Positions 16,686 through 24,310 of a stretch of 64,000 bases of DNA are shown in pieces; the stretch's first letter is position 1, and every line of letters starts with the position of its first letter. The stretch is taken from contig JAFEBA010000034.1 in the NCBI GenBank assembly GCA_018266105.1, positions 1 through 64,000 of the forward strand. The letters are read 5' to 3'. The DNA comes from a bacterium (GTDB lineage Bacteria; Vulcanimicrobiota; Xenobia; Xenobiales; JADMJV01). Both the position numbers and the translations under genes were made by a program. The notes under the pieces are model-generated. The model did no database searches, was not told the DNA's origin, and saw nothing but the letters and a program-made list of their open reading frames with translations.

Positions 16686-17606
16686 ATGGCGATTCCCATG
16701 TTGGGCTCGGCTTCGAGCCTCAGCCCCCTGCCGAACTTCAACCCCTATCCGGGGTTGACCCCGAACCCGGCTGGCGAAACGAGCGCCGCCGGTTCACTCT
16801 TTTTCGAGCGGCTGCAGATGATGCAGCAATTGCAGTGGCTTGAGCCTTTGTTGGAGCTGCTGGGTTCGATGCTCAACAATCCGACTCCCTCGGTCTACCA
16901 GCCCACGCCTTTCAGCCCGCCTCCGATGGCGCCGTCGCCCGCCCCGGCTTCGCCAGCGCCGACCGCTCCGGCTTCGGCCGGTCATCCGTCAGGGGGTGGG
17001 TCTGGAACCCGGGCCGGCCGGGTCGGGCCCGGCAACAGGGTCCTGGTGATCGGTGACTCTCATACGGCCGGACTCTATGGTGACGAACTTGACCGACAGT
17101 TGCGAGCGCGCGGAGCCCAGGTGCACACGGTGGGCAGCAGCGGTGCCTCGGCCAGCAACTTTATCACCGGTCGAGGTACCACAGTTGGCTACGCCGATCA
17201 CGGGATGGACGGGCGCACCCAAAAAACTGCCAGCCATGCGACTCCCAGGCTGGAAGAACTGATCAATCAGGATAAGCCGGATGTGATCGTCGTCAATCTG
17301 GGTGCCAATTTTCGCGGAGCCAGTCCGGCTGGCATTGAAAGCCAGGTGAGGAGTCTGGGAGAAGTGGCCCGCCGGCACGGCATACCCATCAAGTGGGTGG
17401 GGCCGCCCAGGCCCGCTCATCCCAACATGGAGTCCGTCCAGCGTTTCGACCAGCAGCTGGCGGCGGCGGTTGCTCCCTATGGCGAGTATATCTCGTCGGT
17501 GCCTTACACTCCCGAATATTCAGGGGCGGACGGCCTGCACTACAGCGGCGCTCGAGGTAAGCAACTGGCCCAGCAATGGGCACAGGGAATCGCCTCTAAT
17601 TTGTGA
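16686..17606 (+). CDS. SGNH/GDSL hydrolase-like protein with proline-rich N-terminus
   Basis: Residues 1-115 are low-complexity, rich in Pro, Ala and Ser. Residues 118-306 form an SGNH domain: block I GDSH with Ser125, block II glycine in GSSGAS, block III NLGANF, and block V DGLHYSG with Asp282 and His285. These enzymes cut acyl or acetyl esters from sugars or lipids. There is no signal peptide, although related enzymes are often exported, so its location is unclear. An AGGTC ribosome site is close. The stop overlaps the convergent thioesterase by 11 bases. Confidence 0.85.
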   Translation: MAIPMLGSASSLSPLPNFNPYPGLTPNPAGETSAAGSLFFERLQMMQQLQWLEPLLELLGSMLNNPTPSVYQPTPFSPPPMAPSPAPASPAPTAPASAGHPSGGGSGTRAGRVGPGNRVLVIGDSHTAGLYGDELDRQLRARGAQVHTVGSSGASASNFITGRGTTVGYADHGMDGRTQKTASHATPRLEELINQDKPDVIVVNLGANFRGASPAGIESQVRSLGEVARRHGIPIKWVGPPRPAHPNMESVQRFDQQLAAAVAPYGEYISSVPYTPEYSGADGLHYSGARGKQLAQQWAQGIASNL

Positions 17607-18045
17607 CCTGAATGGCCAGCATGTCGGCTTCGACGCAGACCCCGTTCGAGGCCGACAGAGTGCAACTCAGCCAGGTTTTACGGCCTTCGCGCCGCACCAC
17701 TCGGGCCACAACCTGCAGTTCTTCGTCGATCGGGGCGGGCTTTCGGTAATTGAGCGTTAGAGAGGCGGTGACGCACCAATTCTCGGGCTGGCTGCCGATG
17801 GCTCGACCCTGTTCACGGTAGAGGTTGGCCATGGCCGTACAATTGCAGTGACAGTCGATGACCGAGGCCAGGATGCCCCCGTTGACCACATGGGTGGAGG
17901 CGGCGCAATGCTGCGGTTGGGGCTGAAAGCGGCAGAGGGCCTCTTCTCCCCGCCAGTGGCTCTTAATTTGAAGGCCCAGCGGGTTGCCCAGACCACAGCC
18001 ATGACAGTGGTTCTTGTCTCCGATTTGGTCCTGGAATGAAATCAC
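17596..18045 (-). CDS. PaaI/YiiD-like hotdog-fold thioesterase
   Basis: The 149-residue length is that of a single hotdog domain. The start has a Cys/His knot NHCHGCGLGNPLGL, common in this branch. The core helix THVVNGGILASVIDCHCNCTA contains the catalytic-region HxxNGG-like turn with Asp, followed by SLTLNYRKPAPID and RKTWLSCTLS strands. It probably hydrolyses acyl-CoA thioesters in the cytosol. It overlaps the SGNH hydrolase gene end by 11 bases. Confidence 0.88.
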   Translation of the reverse strand: MISFQDQIGDKNHCHGCGLGNPLGLQIKSHWRGEEALCRFQPQPQHCAASTHVVNGGILASVIDCHCNCTAMANLYREQGRAIGSQPENWCVTASLTLNYRKPAPIDEELQVVARVVRREGRKTWLSCTLSASNGVCVEADMLAIQVTN

Positions 18046-18071
18046 GCTGTCTGCCTCGTTCCCGATGAACT

Positions 18072-18097
18072 AAAAAAGGCCCCGAGCGCTCGGGGCC
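18072..18097 (-). terminator. Rho-independent terminator with perfect 20-base palindrome
   Basis: GGCCCCGAGC and its exact complement (18078-18097), flanked on the left by six A, which reads as a U-run on the minus strand. It probably ends transcription of the 148-residue protein gene at 18207-18653 before it enters the thioesterase gene. Confidence 0.8.
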
Positions 18098-18141
18098 TGA
18101 TTCGAATGTGCCCTAGGAGATTGGCCGGAAACTCCCCCAGT

Positions 18142-18201
18142 TCCAAACACCCTGCTTCCCTGAACAGGGTTGGGATCCAACCGAGTCGCGTGGCACGCGA
18201 C
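18142..18201. other. Two small stem-loops in the 3' region of the minus-strand gene
   Basis: ACCCTG and CAGGGT (about 18150-18174) and GTCGCG and CGCGAC (18185-18201, loop of 5) can each fold. They lie between the stop at 18207 and the terminator at 18072, so they would be in the 3' untranslated RNA. No known motif is recognised. Confidence 0.4.
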
Positions 18202-18206
18202 GGAGG

Positions 18207-18653
18207 CTAGTCTCCGCCGTAGGTGGGTGGGGAGGGCTTGTGCGAGCCCGCCAGGTTGCCGTATTGGGACTGCAGGCTGTTCAGTTGGGAGCCCTGATGA
18301 TTGACCTGGGTTTGGAGCTGGTTGAACTCAGACCGGGTCACTTCCCCCTTATCGTGGCTGGGCTCGGGTTGAGCTTCGCTTCCAGTAATGACCGTAACCG
18401 CGACCTGGACCCCGGAGGAGGCAAGGGTGGCCAGAGTCTGCTGAAAGGCTTGCGAAGTTAACTGCTCTTTGGTGACCTTGAATTCTACGACCCCGGCATT
18501 GCCGGTGACTGGCTGAGCTTCAGGCAACCCGCTGGCTTGAAAGCCGTCGTTAAAGTTCTGAACCTGTTGCTCCTGAGCCGCAGGGCCACGCTGGATTGGG
18601 GTCTGGTTACCGACCTGGCGTGAGGCCGGATTGAAGTTGATGCCAGAAGCCAT
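18207..18653 (-). CDS. Small glutamine-rich cytosolic protein, unknown function
   Basis: The 148 residues begin MASGINFNPASRQVGNQ and have no signal peptide. The first half is Gln/Asn-rich, the middle (VVEFKVTKEQLTSQAF, VQVAVTVITGSE) looks like a small alpha/beta piece, and the end (FNQLQTQVNHQGSQLNSLQ) has the heptad spacing of a coiled coil. GAGGAGG stands before the ATG, and the gene has a strong promoter and terminator of its own, so it may be well expressed. No family is recognised. Confidence 0.7.
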   Translation of the reverse strand: MASGINFNPASRQVGNQTPIQRGPAAQEQQVQNFNDGFQASGLPEAQPVTGNAGVVEFKVTKEQLTSQAFQQTLATLASSGVQVAVTVITGSEAQPEPSHDKGEVTRSEFNQLQTQVNHQGSQLNSLQSQYGNLAGSHKPSPPTYGGD

Positions 18654-18692
18654 CGTACCTCCTCTGTGTCTGTTCTCTTGAAAACTGACAAC

Positions 18693-18721
18693 ACTATATT
18701 CATTTGTTGCTATTTTGTGAA
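18693..18721 (-). promoter_or_regulatory. Sigma-70-type promoter for the small glutamine-rich protein
   Basis: On the minus strand TTCACA (-35) and TATAGT (-10) are separated by exactly 17 bases, one and one mismatch respectively from consensus. The region is AT-rich compared with its surroundings, and the -10 lies 40 bases upstream of the ATG at 18653. Confidence 0.7.
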
Positions 18722-18807
18722 CATGGCGGGCAGCCAATTTTGTTAGAGTTCCCCAATCAAATCGCCTGGGCGGGAGATAACTGGAGCTGGACAGAAGGCC
18801 GCAGTCA

Positions 18808-19545
18808 GTGATTGAGCTGCAGAACATCTCGAAGGTCTACGGTGGACGCACGATCCTGCAGCCACTGACTCTGAACATACCCGCTCAGCGCCGCTTTGCT
18901 CTCATCGGCCCCAGCGGGTGCGGCAAATCCACTCTGTTGCGGATCATCCTGGGTCTCATCCAGGCTGACAGTGGTTCGGTCGCCCTCAATGGTACGCGTA
19001 TGACGCCGGACAACGCTCGTCAGCTCCGTCTCAGCATCGGCTATGTGATTCAGGATGGCGGCTTGTTTCCGCACCTGACCGCAGCCAACAATGTGGCCCT
19101 GATGGCCCAGCACCTGGGTTGGGCACGACCTGAGATTGAGGCTCGCGTGTTGAAGCTGGCTGAACTGGTTCAGCTTCCGCAGGATTTGTTGCGGCGCTAC
19201 CCTGCCGAAATGAGTGGTGGGCAGCGCCAGCGAGTTGGCATTATGCGTTCGCTGATGTTAGACCCGCCCATCCTGATTTTTGATGAGCCAATGGGTGCCC
19301 TGGACCCGTTGGTTCGCTTTCATCTCCAGGAGGATCTGCGCAACATTTTCCGCGACCTCAACAAGACGGTGCTGCTGGTGACCCACGATATGGGCGAAGC
19401 CGCCTTCCTGGCTGAGGAGATTGCGCTGCTGAAGGATGGCCGGGTGGTTCAGCAGGGAAGTTACCAGGAGCTGGTTGATTCACCCGGCGATCCTTTTGTC
19501 TCAGAGTTCTTGCGTGCCCAGCGCATGGAAGCAGCGAGCCCATGA
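18808..19545 (+). CDS. Osmoprotectant (glycine betaine/choline) ABC transporter ATP-binding protein
   Basis: ATPase of a quaternary-amine importer. Walker A is GPSGCGKST (34-42), the Q-loop is in YVIQDGGLFPHLT, the signature is MSGGQRQRVGIMR, and Walker B is LIFDEPMGALDP with the H-loop VTHDMGEAA. The pattern FPHLTAANNV and the order of motifs match OpuCA/EgtU-type subunits. At 245 residues it lacks the C-terminal CBS domains that OpuCA proteins often carry, so regulation by those is absent. GTG is the start. It is coupled (ATGA) to the fused permease gene. Confidence 0.92.
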   Translation: MIELQNISKVYGGRTILQPLTLNIPAQRRFALIGPSGCGKSTLLRIILGLIQADSGSVALNGTRMTPDNARQLRLSIGYVIQDGGLFPHLTAANNVALMAQHLGWARPEIEARVLKLAELVQLPQDLLRRYPAEMSGGQRQRVGIMRSLMLDPPILIFDEPMGALDPLVRFHLQEDLRNIFRDLNKTVLLVTHDMGEAAFLAEEIALLKDGRVVQQGSYQELVDSPGDPFVSEFLRAQRMEAASP

Positions 19546-21047
19546 GATACTGGATTCTGAGCTGGTTTCTGCTGACGGGATTGGCCTGGGCCCAGGTCCC
19601 TCAGGAGAAGATCCGTATCGGTTCCAAGGCCTTTCCTGAATCCTGGGTTTTGGGCGAAGCCTGTTGTCAGCTGGCTCGCTCCAGCGGTGCCCAGGTCGAA
19701 TATCGCAAAAGTCTGGGCGCCACCGAAATCATTTATCAGGCTCTGAAGCAGGGCAGCATCGACGTCTATCCGGAGTACACCGGAACCATTCGTCAGGTCT
19801 TCCTCAAGCAATTGCCCGATGCCACCGACGGCGACGCCCTGGAGGTGCTGGCCGCCGACCGTTTGGGGATGAGCTATTCTTTGGGATTTACAGACAGTTA
19901 TGCGCTGGCTGTGCCGGCTCGGGTCAAGGGACCAGAGAGCCTGAGTGACCTGCTCAAATACCCCGAACTGCGTTATGTCATGAATCAGGAGTTTGTGGGT
20001 CGTCAGGACGGCTGGCAGGGCCTGTCCGAGAAGTACGGGCTCAAGCCCAAGAATTTTTCCGAGATGCAGCACGAACTTTGCTATACGGCCATCGCTTCCA
20101 ATCAAGCGGACGTGATGAACGTCTATACCACCGACGCCCAGATTGAGAAGTTAGGCCTGCGCCTGCTGCGCGACGATCAGAATTACTTCCCTCGCTACGA
20201 CTGTGTCTGGCTCTACCGGGCCGACCTCCCCCAACGCTGCCCCAAGGCCTGGTCAGCCTTGCAACAACTGGTGGGACGCGTCAGCGAGGAAAAGATGCGC
20301 CAGGCCAACGCTCGAATGGTCATCGATAAAGAAGACCCCGGCCAGGCTGCCGAGTGGTTGCTCAAGCAATGCCTGCCTCAGCGCGAAGGTGGCTTGGGGA
20401 ACGGGGATCCGCCACTGGCCAAAAAGAAGTCCCGCTTCAACGCCGAGCTTCTCTGGAAGCAGACGCTGCGGCATTTGCAGCTGGTAACCGCCTCTTTGAC
20501 ACTGGCCGTGTGCATCGGGATCCCGTTAGGAATTTTAGCCTCGCGCTCGCCGGCTACGGCTCGCATCACCCTGTCTCTGGTGGGTTTGCTGCAAACCATT
20601 CCTTCTCTGGCTTTGCTGGCCTTTATGGTTCCCCTGACGGGAGTGGGACCGGCTCCCGCCCTGGTGGCTTTGTTCGTCTACAGCATCCTGCCCATCGTAC
20701 GCAACACCTATACCGGCCTGACCACCTTGCCGGGCAACTTGAGCGAGGCGGCTCACGCTCTGGGCCTGCCCTCCTCGGCTCAGCTCTGGCGTATCCGCCT
20801 GCCTATGGCTTCGCCTTCAATTCTGGCTGGCATCAAGACCAGTTCAGTGATCAATGTGGGTACAGCGACACTGGCTGCTCTGGTCGGGGCGGGCGGACTG
20901 GGCGAGTCGATTTTGCAGGGGATCTCCCTGCTCGATCACGAGATGATCTTTCAGGGGGCCATTCCGGCGGCCGTGCTGGCTTTGCTGGCCCAGGCTTTCT
21001 GGGACACCCTCGAAAAATGGATCGTTCCCAGAGGTTTGCGGATCTAG
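19542..21047 (+). CDS. Fused substrate-binding/permease protein of an OpuC-type ABC importer
   Basis: The 501 residues join two subunits. After a signal-like start (MRYWILSWFLLTGLAWAQ), residues 20-280 form a type II binding domain of the glycine betaine/carnitine/choline family (IRIGSKAFPESWVLGE, DVYPEYTGTI, YVMNQEF). Residues about 300-500 are the permease with six or so TM helices and the EAA loop LSEAAHALGLPSSAQLWRIRLP. The binding domain comes first, whereas in fused OpuF/BusAB-type proteins it follows the permease. It is translated from an ATG overlapping the ATPase stop. Confidence 0.9.
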   Translation: MRYWILSWFLLTGLAWAQVPQEKIRIGSKAFPESWVLGEACCQLARSSGAQVEYRKSLGATEIIYQALKQGSIDVYPEYTGTIRQVFLKQLPDATDGDALEVLAADRLGMSYSLGFTDSYALAVPARVKGPESLSDLLKYPELRYVMNQEFVGRQDGWQGLSEKYGLKPKNFSEMQHELCYTAIASNQADVMNVYTTDAQIEKLGLRLLRDDQNYFPRYDCVWLYRADLPQRCPKAWSALQQLVGRVSEEKMRQANARMVIDKEDPGQAAEWLLKQCLPQREGGLGNGDPPLAKKKSRFNAELLWKQTLRHLQLVTASLTLAVCIGIPLGILASRSPATARITLSLVGLLQTIPSLALLAFMVPLTGVGPAPALVALFVYSILPIVRNTYTGLTTLPGNLSEAAHALGLPSSAQLWRIRLPMASPSILAGIKTSSVINVGTATLAALVGAGGLGESILQGISLLDHEMIFQGAIPAAVLALLAQAFWDTLEKWIVPRGLRI

Positions 21048-21061
21048 GACAGGCTTGAATC

Positions 21062-23359
21062 CTACTCCTGGCCTCCCCGGCGCGAGCTGAACCAGAGAAG
21101 CACGGTCACGGCCAGGGCCATCAGGCTAATGGCCAATCCTTTGGGGAAACTCGCTGGCTGGAAGAAGAGCTCAATCTCGTGCTGTCCTTCCCCCAGGGGG
21201 ATGCAGCAAAAGGCTCCGTCGGCCCGAATGACCGGCAGTTCTCGACCGGCCTCGCGTGCCTGCCAGCCCAGATAGTACATTTCGCTGACGACCAGGTAAG
21301 CGCCACCTTTGCCGGCGGGCACGCTACAGGTTATGCGCCGATGGTCGGAATCGGGCATGCGGAGCTTGACCTCTTGCCTCTCGGCCTCCCAGGCGTAGTC
21401 GCTGAGAGGCTGGTCGGTTTCCAGCACCACTTTCTGATCGGGTTTCTGCAAGCGCGCCTGAGTAAAGGCGTCATCCCAATCCCGGGCCGCCACTGCCGAG
21501 CTCACCAGGCGCGCCCGAGGCAGGTTGGCGGTGTTCTTATATACGTAAGTGGTGGGTATCATCATGAAGCCACCGGGGGCCACAAAATCAAAGGTCGGGT
21601 AGGGGGGAAGAGTGGTTTGGAGCTCCAGTCCTGGAACTTGCAGAGGTTGTAGAGTCGCCACGTAGCCGTAGTGGCCTCGGGAGAGAAAGTCCACCGAGGC
21701 GATGGGCAGGTCGGCCGGAATGCTGGCTGATAGGGTGTAGTGCAAAGGTTGGCCGGCCACTCCTTGTTGGGCGTAGCGGTAGGAAACCCAGGGCACATAG
21801 CCATTGATCCCCTGGTTGACTTCCAGATCGTAAAAGACGGTGTAGGCCGAACCGAGCTGATGACTGTTGACCAACCAGATCCGGCCATGGTCGGGTTGGG
21901 TTTGAAGCCAGGCCCCCAAAGCATTGGTGCCATAGACCTGCTCGATCGGACGCAGGTCCAACATGGAGGCGGGCATTACGAAAAGCTCACAGGCGATCAT
22001 CCCCAGAAAGGCCTGCTGGCGCCAGGGTTTGGGAAGCTGGCTCAGGGCCAGTGCCAGGCTGAAGAGCCCTAGCATCAGAACAGTCTGGCCCGTCCAACCC
22101 GCCTTGATGCCCACCCAGGCGGCGGGCACCATCGGCAGCAACAGAATCAATGCTCGCTTGCGAATCTGGGCATTGGATGACTCCAGCAACACTTCCATGC
22201 CGCGGGCCACCAGCGGAGCCCCGAGCCAACCCGTAAGCATGGCGAATCGTTCGGGGTAGCGAAAGAGGGAGAAGGCCGGCAGAAACTTCATCAGGAGGGG
22301 GAAAGTCGGGTTGTTGGAGCCCATCACGAAAATGAACAGGATGGGGAGCATCCAGGCAAAATCTCGCCAGCCGAAACCCGATTGGGGTGCCCGGGCGGAT
22401 TTCAGTCCAGAAAACGCCAGTCCCATCAAGAATGCCGAAACCACGCCCAGATAGAGGGTCGCTTCCCAACCGATGCTCTGAGGGGGAATCGGCATCAGCA
22501 AACGAGCCGGTAAAGTCTCCAGAGGCCAGGTTCCCCGGGCGGCCTGCTCTACGGTCAGGCCCTGGGAGCGAGTACACTGCGAGAGATACTCGAAGGCGGG
22601 TAGCAGGTAGAAACAGGACATGGCTGCCGCCAGCAGGCCGGCGGCCAGCAGGTGTAGCAACTGGCGTTTGGGACGACGCGAGCGCACCACCGTGAAGACG
22701 CCCAGCCCAATTAGAAAGTAGGTGGCGTCTCGTACGGTCTGACATGTCAGGCTGGCCACCAGAAAATAAAGCAGCACGGCCAGCCGAGGAATTTCGGCTC
22801 GGCCCCTGGACTCGATGCGCTGAATCGACATGCACACCCATGGAAGCCAGGCCAGACCCTGCATAGGGTGCTGTCCCAACCAGATGTGAGCGTGCCATTT
22901 GGCGGAGAGGACGAAAAACCAGGCACCGGCCAGACTGGGACGGAAAGCGAAGCCGAGTTGGCGGAGCCAGAGGTAAGTCCCTATGCATCCGAACGCGAAG
23001 TGAGCTACCGAGAGCCAGAAATAGACCACTCCGTTGTTTACGGGGGTGGCCAGTCCGTAAGCCAGCGAAGGCGGATAGAAAAATTGAGTGCTGAGCTCTC
23101 CCAGTACCGGGTCGCCCCCAAAACAGCGGGGATCCCAGCTAGGGAAAAGCCCCGTTTCCCGCAGGCTCTGGCTGGCCAGAGCGCGCACGGCGTAGTGTAA
23201 CTCCCAGTAGTCGCCTGCCGGAGCGAACGGATTACAGGCGGTTCCTTGAAAGGCGGCTGCGCCGAAGAGTAACAGGAGCGGCAGCAAAAGCATGATTGCC
23301 AGGCCAGCAACCGGCAGCATTCGGTGGTTGAAGCGGTTTGAGGTGGGCGAGTTGGGCAC
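21062..23359 (-). CDS. YfhO-like multi-pass membrane protein
   Basis: The 765-residue protein has roughly a dozen TM helices in the first 430 residues, including LAIMLLLPLLLLFGAAAF and LLAAGLLAAAMSCFYLL, then a periplasmic part of about 270 residues (IWLVNSHQLGSAYTV, GGAYLVVSEMYYLGWQA) and one final TM helix. Early WDPRCFGGDPVLGEL after the first helix fits the YfhO/GT-C superfamily pattern. YfhO proteins decorate teichoic acid or glycan with sugars. Here the acceptor is unknown. It follows the PilZ gene by 19 bases. Confidence 0.8.
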   Translation of the reverse strand: MPNSPTSNRFNHRMLPVAGLAIMLLLPLLLLFGAAAFQGTACNPFAPAGDYWELHYAVRALASQSLRETGLFPSWDPRCFGGDPVLGELSTQFFYPPSLAYGLATPVNNGVVYFWLSVAHFAFGCIGTYLWLRQLGFAFRPSLAGAWFFVLSAKWHAHIWLGQHPMQGLAWLPWVCMSIQRIESRGRAEIPRLAVLLYFLVASLTCQTVRDATYFLIGLGVFTVVRSRRPKRQLLHLLAAGLLAAAMSCFYLLPAFEYLSQCTRSQGLTVEQAARGTWPLETLPARLLMPIPPQSIGWEATLYLGVVSAFLMGLAFSGLKSARAPQSGFGWRDFAWMLPILFIFVMGSNNPTFPLLMKFLPAFSLFRYPERFAMLTGWLGAPLVARGMEVLLESSNAQIRKRALILLLPMVPAAWVGIKAGWTGQTVLMLGLFSLALALSQLPKPWRQQAFLGMIACELFVMPASMLDLRPIEQVYGTNALGAWLQTQPDHGRIWLVNSHQLGSAYTVFYDLEVNQGINGYVPWVSYRYAQQGVAGQPLHYTLSASIPADLPIASVDFLSRGHYGYVATLQPLQVPGLELQTTLPPYPTFDFVAPGGFMMIPTTYVYKNTANLPRARLVSSAVAARDWDDAFTQARLQKPDQKVVLETDQPLSDYAWEAERQEVKLRMPDSDHRRITCSVPAGKGGAYLVVSEMYYLGWQAREAGRELPVIRADGAFCCIPLGEGQHEIELFFQPASFPKGLAISLMALAVTVLLWFSSRRGGQE

Positions 23360-23378
23360 GAGAAATTCCCACCGACTG

Positions 23379-24065
23379 TCAGGACGAGTGGAGAGCCTCC
23401 AGGTAGCCTTCCACCAGTCGGGCCTGGGCCTGATTGTGCCGATCGGCGTCGAAGCTGAGCCCGTGCTGCTGGTGACCTGAGGGAAGCAGCCGCGAGTAGA
23501 CCACGTGTGCCAAAAGCGATTGTTGGTCGGGCAGGTTCACTTCCAGTGTGACCGCGGCTCGATCCTGAATGCCCAGGATGGGCGAGGGGGTCTCGATCAG
23601 CGCACCGCCCAGGCCCAGGTCGCGCATGATACAGGCATAGGGCTTGCCGGCCACGGTCAACTGGGCCTTCAACGAGGTCGCGGCGCGCAGAGTCCGGCGC
23701 CGCTCATAGAGAGAGGAGGACTCAAAGCCCAGGTGCTGGAGAGCGGTTTTTACCCAGGAACTGTCCAGTTCTTGGAGTCCGTCTCGGTAGACCATCCCGC
23801 TTTCAAAATCGTCTCCACCCGTGCGCTCGCGGCTCCACACCACCCGGGTTGCTACCGGTCCCCAGCCTGCCTCCTGGGAAAAGATCTGCAGGCTGGAGTC
23901 GGTCGGGATTTCCCGGTCGGCGAGCAAGCGCATCCCGCCCAGGCCCATGTTGGTGACCGTTCCGCTGAAGCGCTGCCCGGCCAGTTCGCAGTCCACCGGA
24001 TAGCAACAGTCCACTCGAGTGGTGATGCGACGTTCCTGGGTCTTGGCAATTTTTGTTTCTTTCAT
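23379..24065 (-). CDS. Protein with two PilZ domains
   Basis: Two copies of the PilZ c-di-GMP-binding pattern are seen in 228 residues. The first has RRITTRVD at about 12-19 with TNMGLGGMRL at about 37-46. The second has RRRTLRAA at about 121-128 with RDLGLGGALIE at about 147-157. The usual motif is RxxxR plus D/NxSxxG; here Gly replaces Ser, so binding must be tested. It may govern envelope glycan or motility through the YfhO-like protein, with which it shares the operon. The tRNA promoter lies just upstream, in the opposite direction. Confidence 0.85.
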   Translation of the reverse strand: MKETKIAKTQERRITTRVDCCYPVDCELAGQRFSGTVTNMGLGGMRLLADREIPTDSSLQIFSQEAGWGPVATRVVWSRERTGGDDFESGMVYRDGLQELDSSWVKTALQHLGFESSSLYERRRTLRAATSLKAQLTVAGKPYACIMRDLGLGGALIETPSPILGIQDRAAVTLEVNLPDQQSLLAHVVYSRLLPSGHQQHGLSFDADRHNQAQARLVEGYLEALHSS

Positions 24066-24106
24066 AACATTTTCTCATTCGCCCCAAGTCTACCGGGCCC
24101 TTGCCA

Positions 24107-24135
24107 TTGACAGATAGGACCCGGACTGGCAAGAT
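24107..24135 (+). promoter_or_regulatory. Promoter for tRNA-Arg
   Basis: TTGACA (perfect -35) at 24107-24112, a 17-base spacer, and a weak -10 CAAGAT at 24130-24135. The start of transcription would fall 1-3 bases before the mature tRNA 5' end. Confidence 0.55.
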
Positions 24136-24143
24136 GGGGCCCT

Positions 24144-24219
24144 GTCTCTGTAGCTCAATGGATAGAGCGTCTGGCTTCGGACCAGAAGGTTGGGGGTTCG
24201 AGCCCCTCCAGGGACGCCA
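24144..24219 (+). tRNA. tRNA-Arg (anticodon TCG)
   Basis: The cloverleaf folds by eye. Acceptor GTCTCTG pairs with CAGGGAC (one G-U). The D stem GCTC pairs with GAGC. The anticodon stem TCTGG/CCAGA carries loop CTTCGGA with anticodon TCG. The T arm is GGGGG/CCCTC with TTCGAGC. The CCA end is encoded, giving 76 bases. It reads CGN arginine codons, mainly CGA. It has its own promoter and terminator and is followed by an arginine operon. Confidence 0.93.
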
Positions 24220-24225
24220 GGTGAA

Positions 24226-24263
24226 GGCCCCCAGTTGCTTCGTTCGGCTGGGGGCTTTTGTTT
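24226..24263 (+). terminator. Rho-independent terminator after tRNA-Arg
   Basis: GCCCCCAG (24227-24234) and CTGGGGGC (24248-24255) form a GC-rich stem with a 13-base loop, followed by TTTTGTTT. It separates the tRNA from the following operon, or attenuates transcription into it. Confidence 0.85.
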
Positions 24264-24310
24264 GCTCGCAGGGCGAAGGATTGCACCGCGCTCGAGAGCA
24301 AATTTTCGCA

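Noticed and set aside
24144..24219. The tRNA gene as an integration site for a genomic island
   Set aside because: No integrase and no repeat of the tRNA 3' end was found nearby; the following genes are a housekeeping arginine operon.
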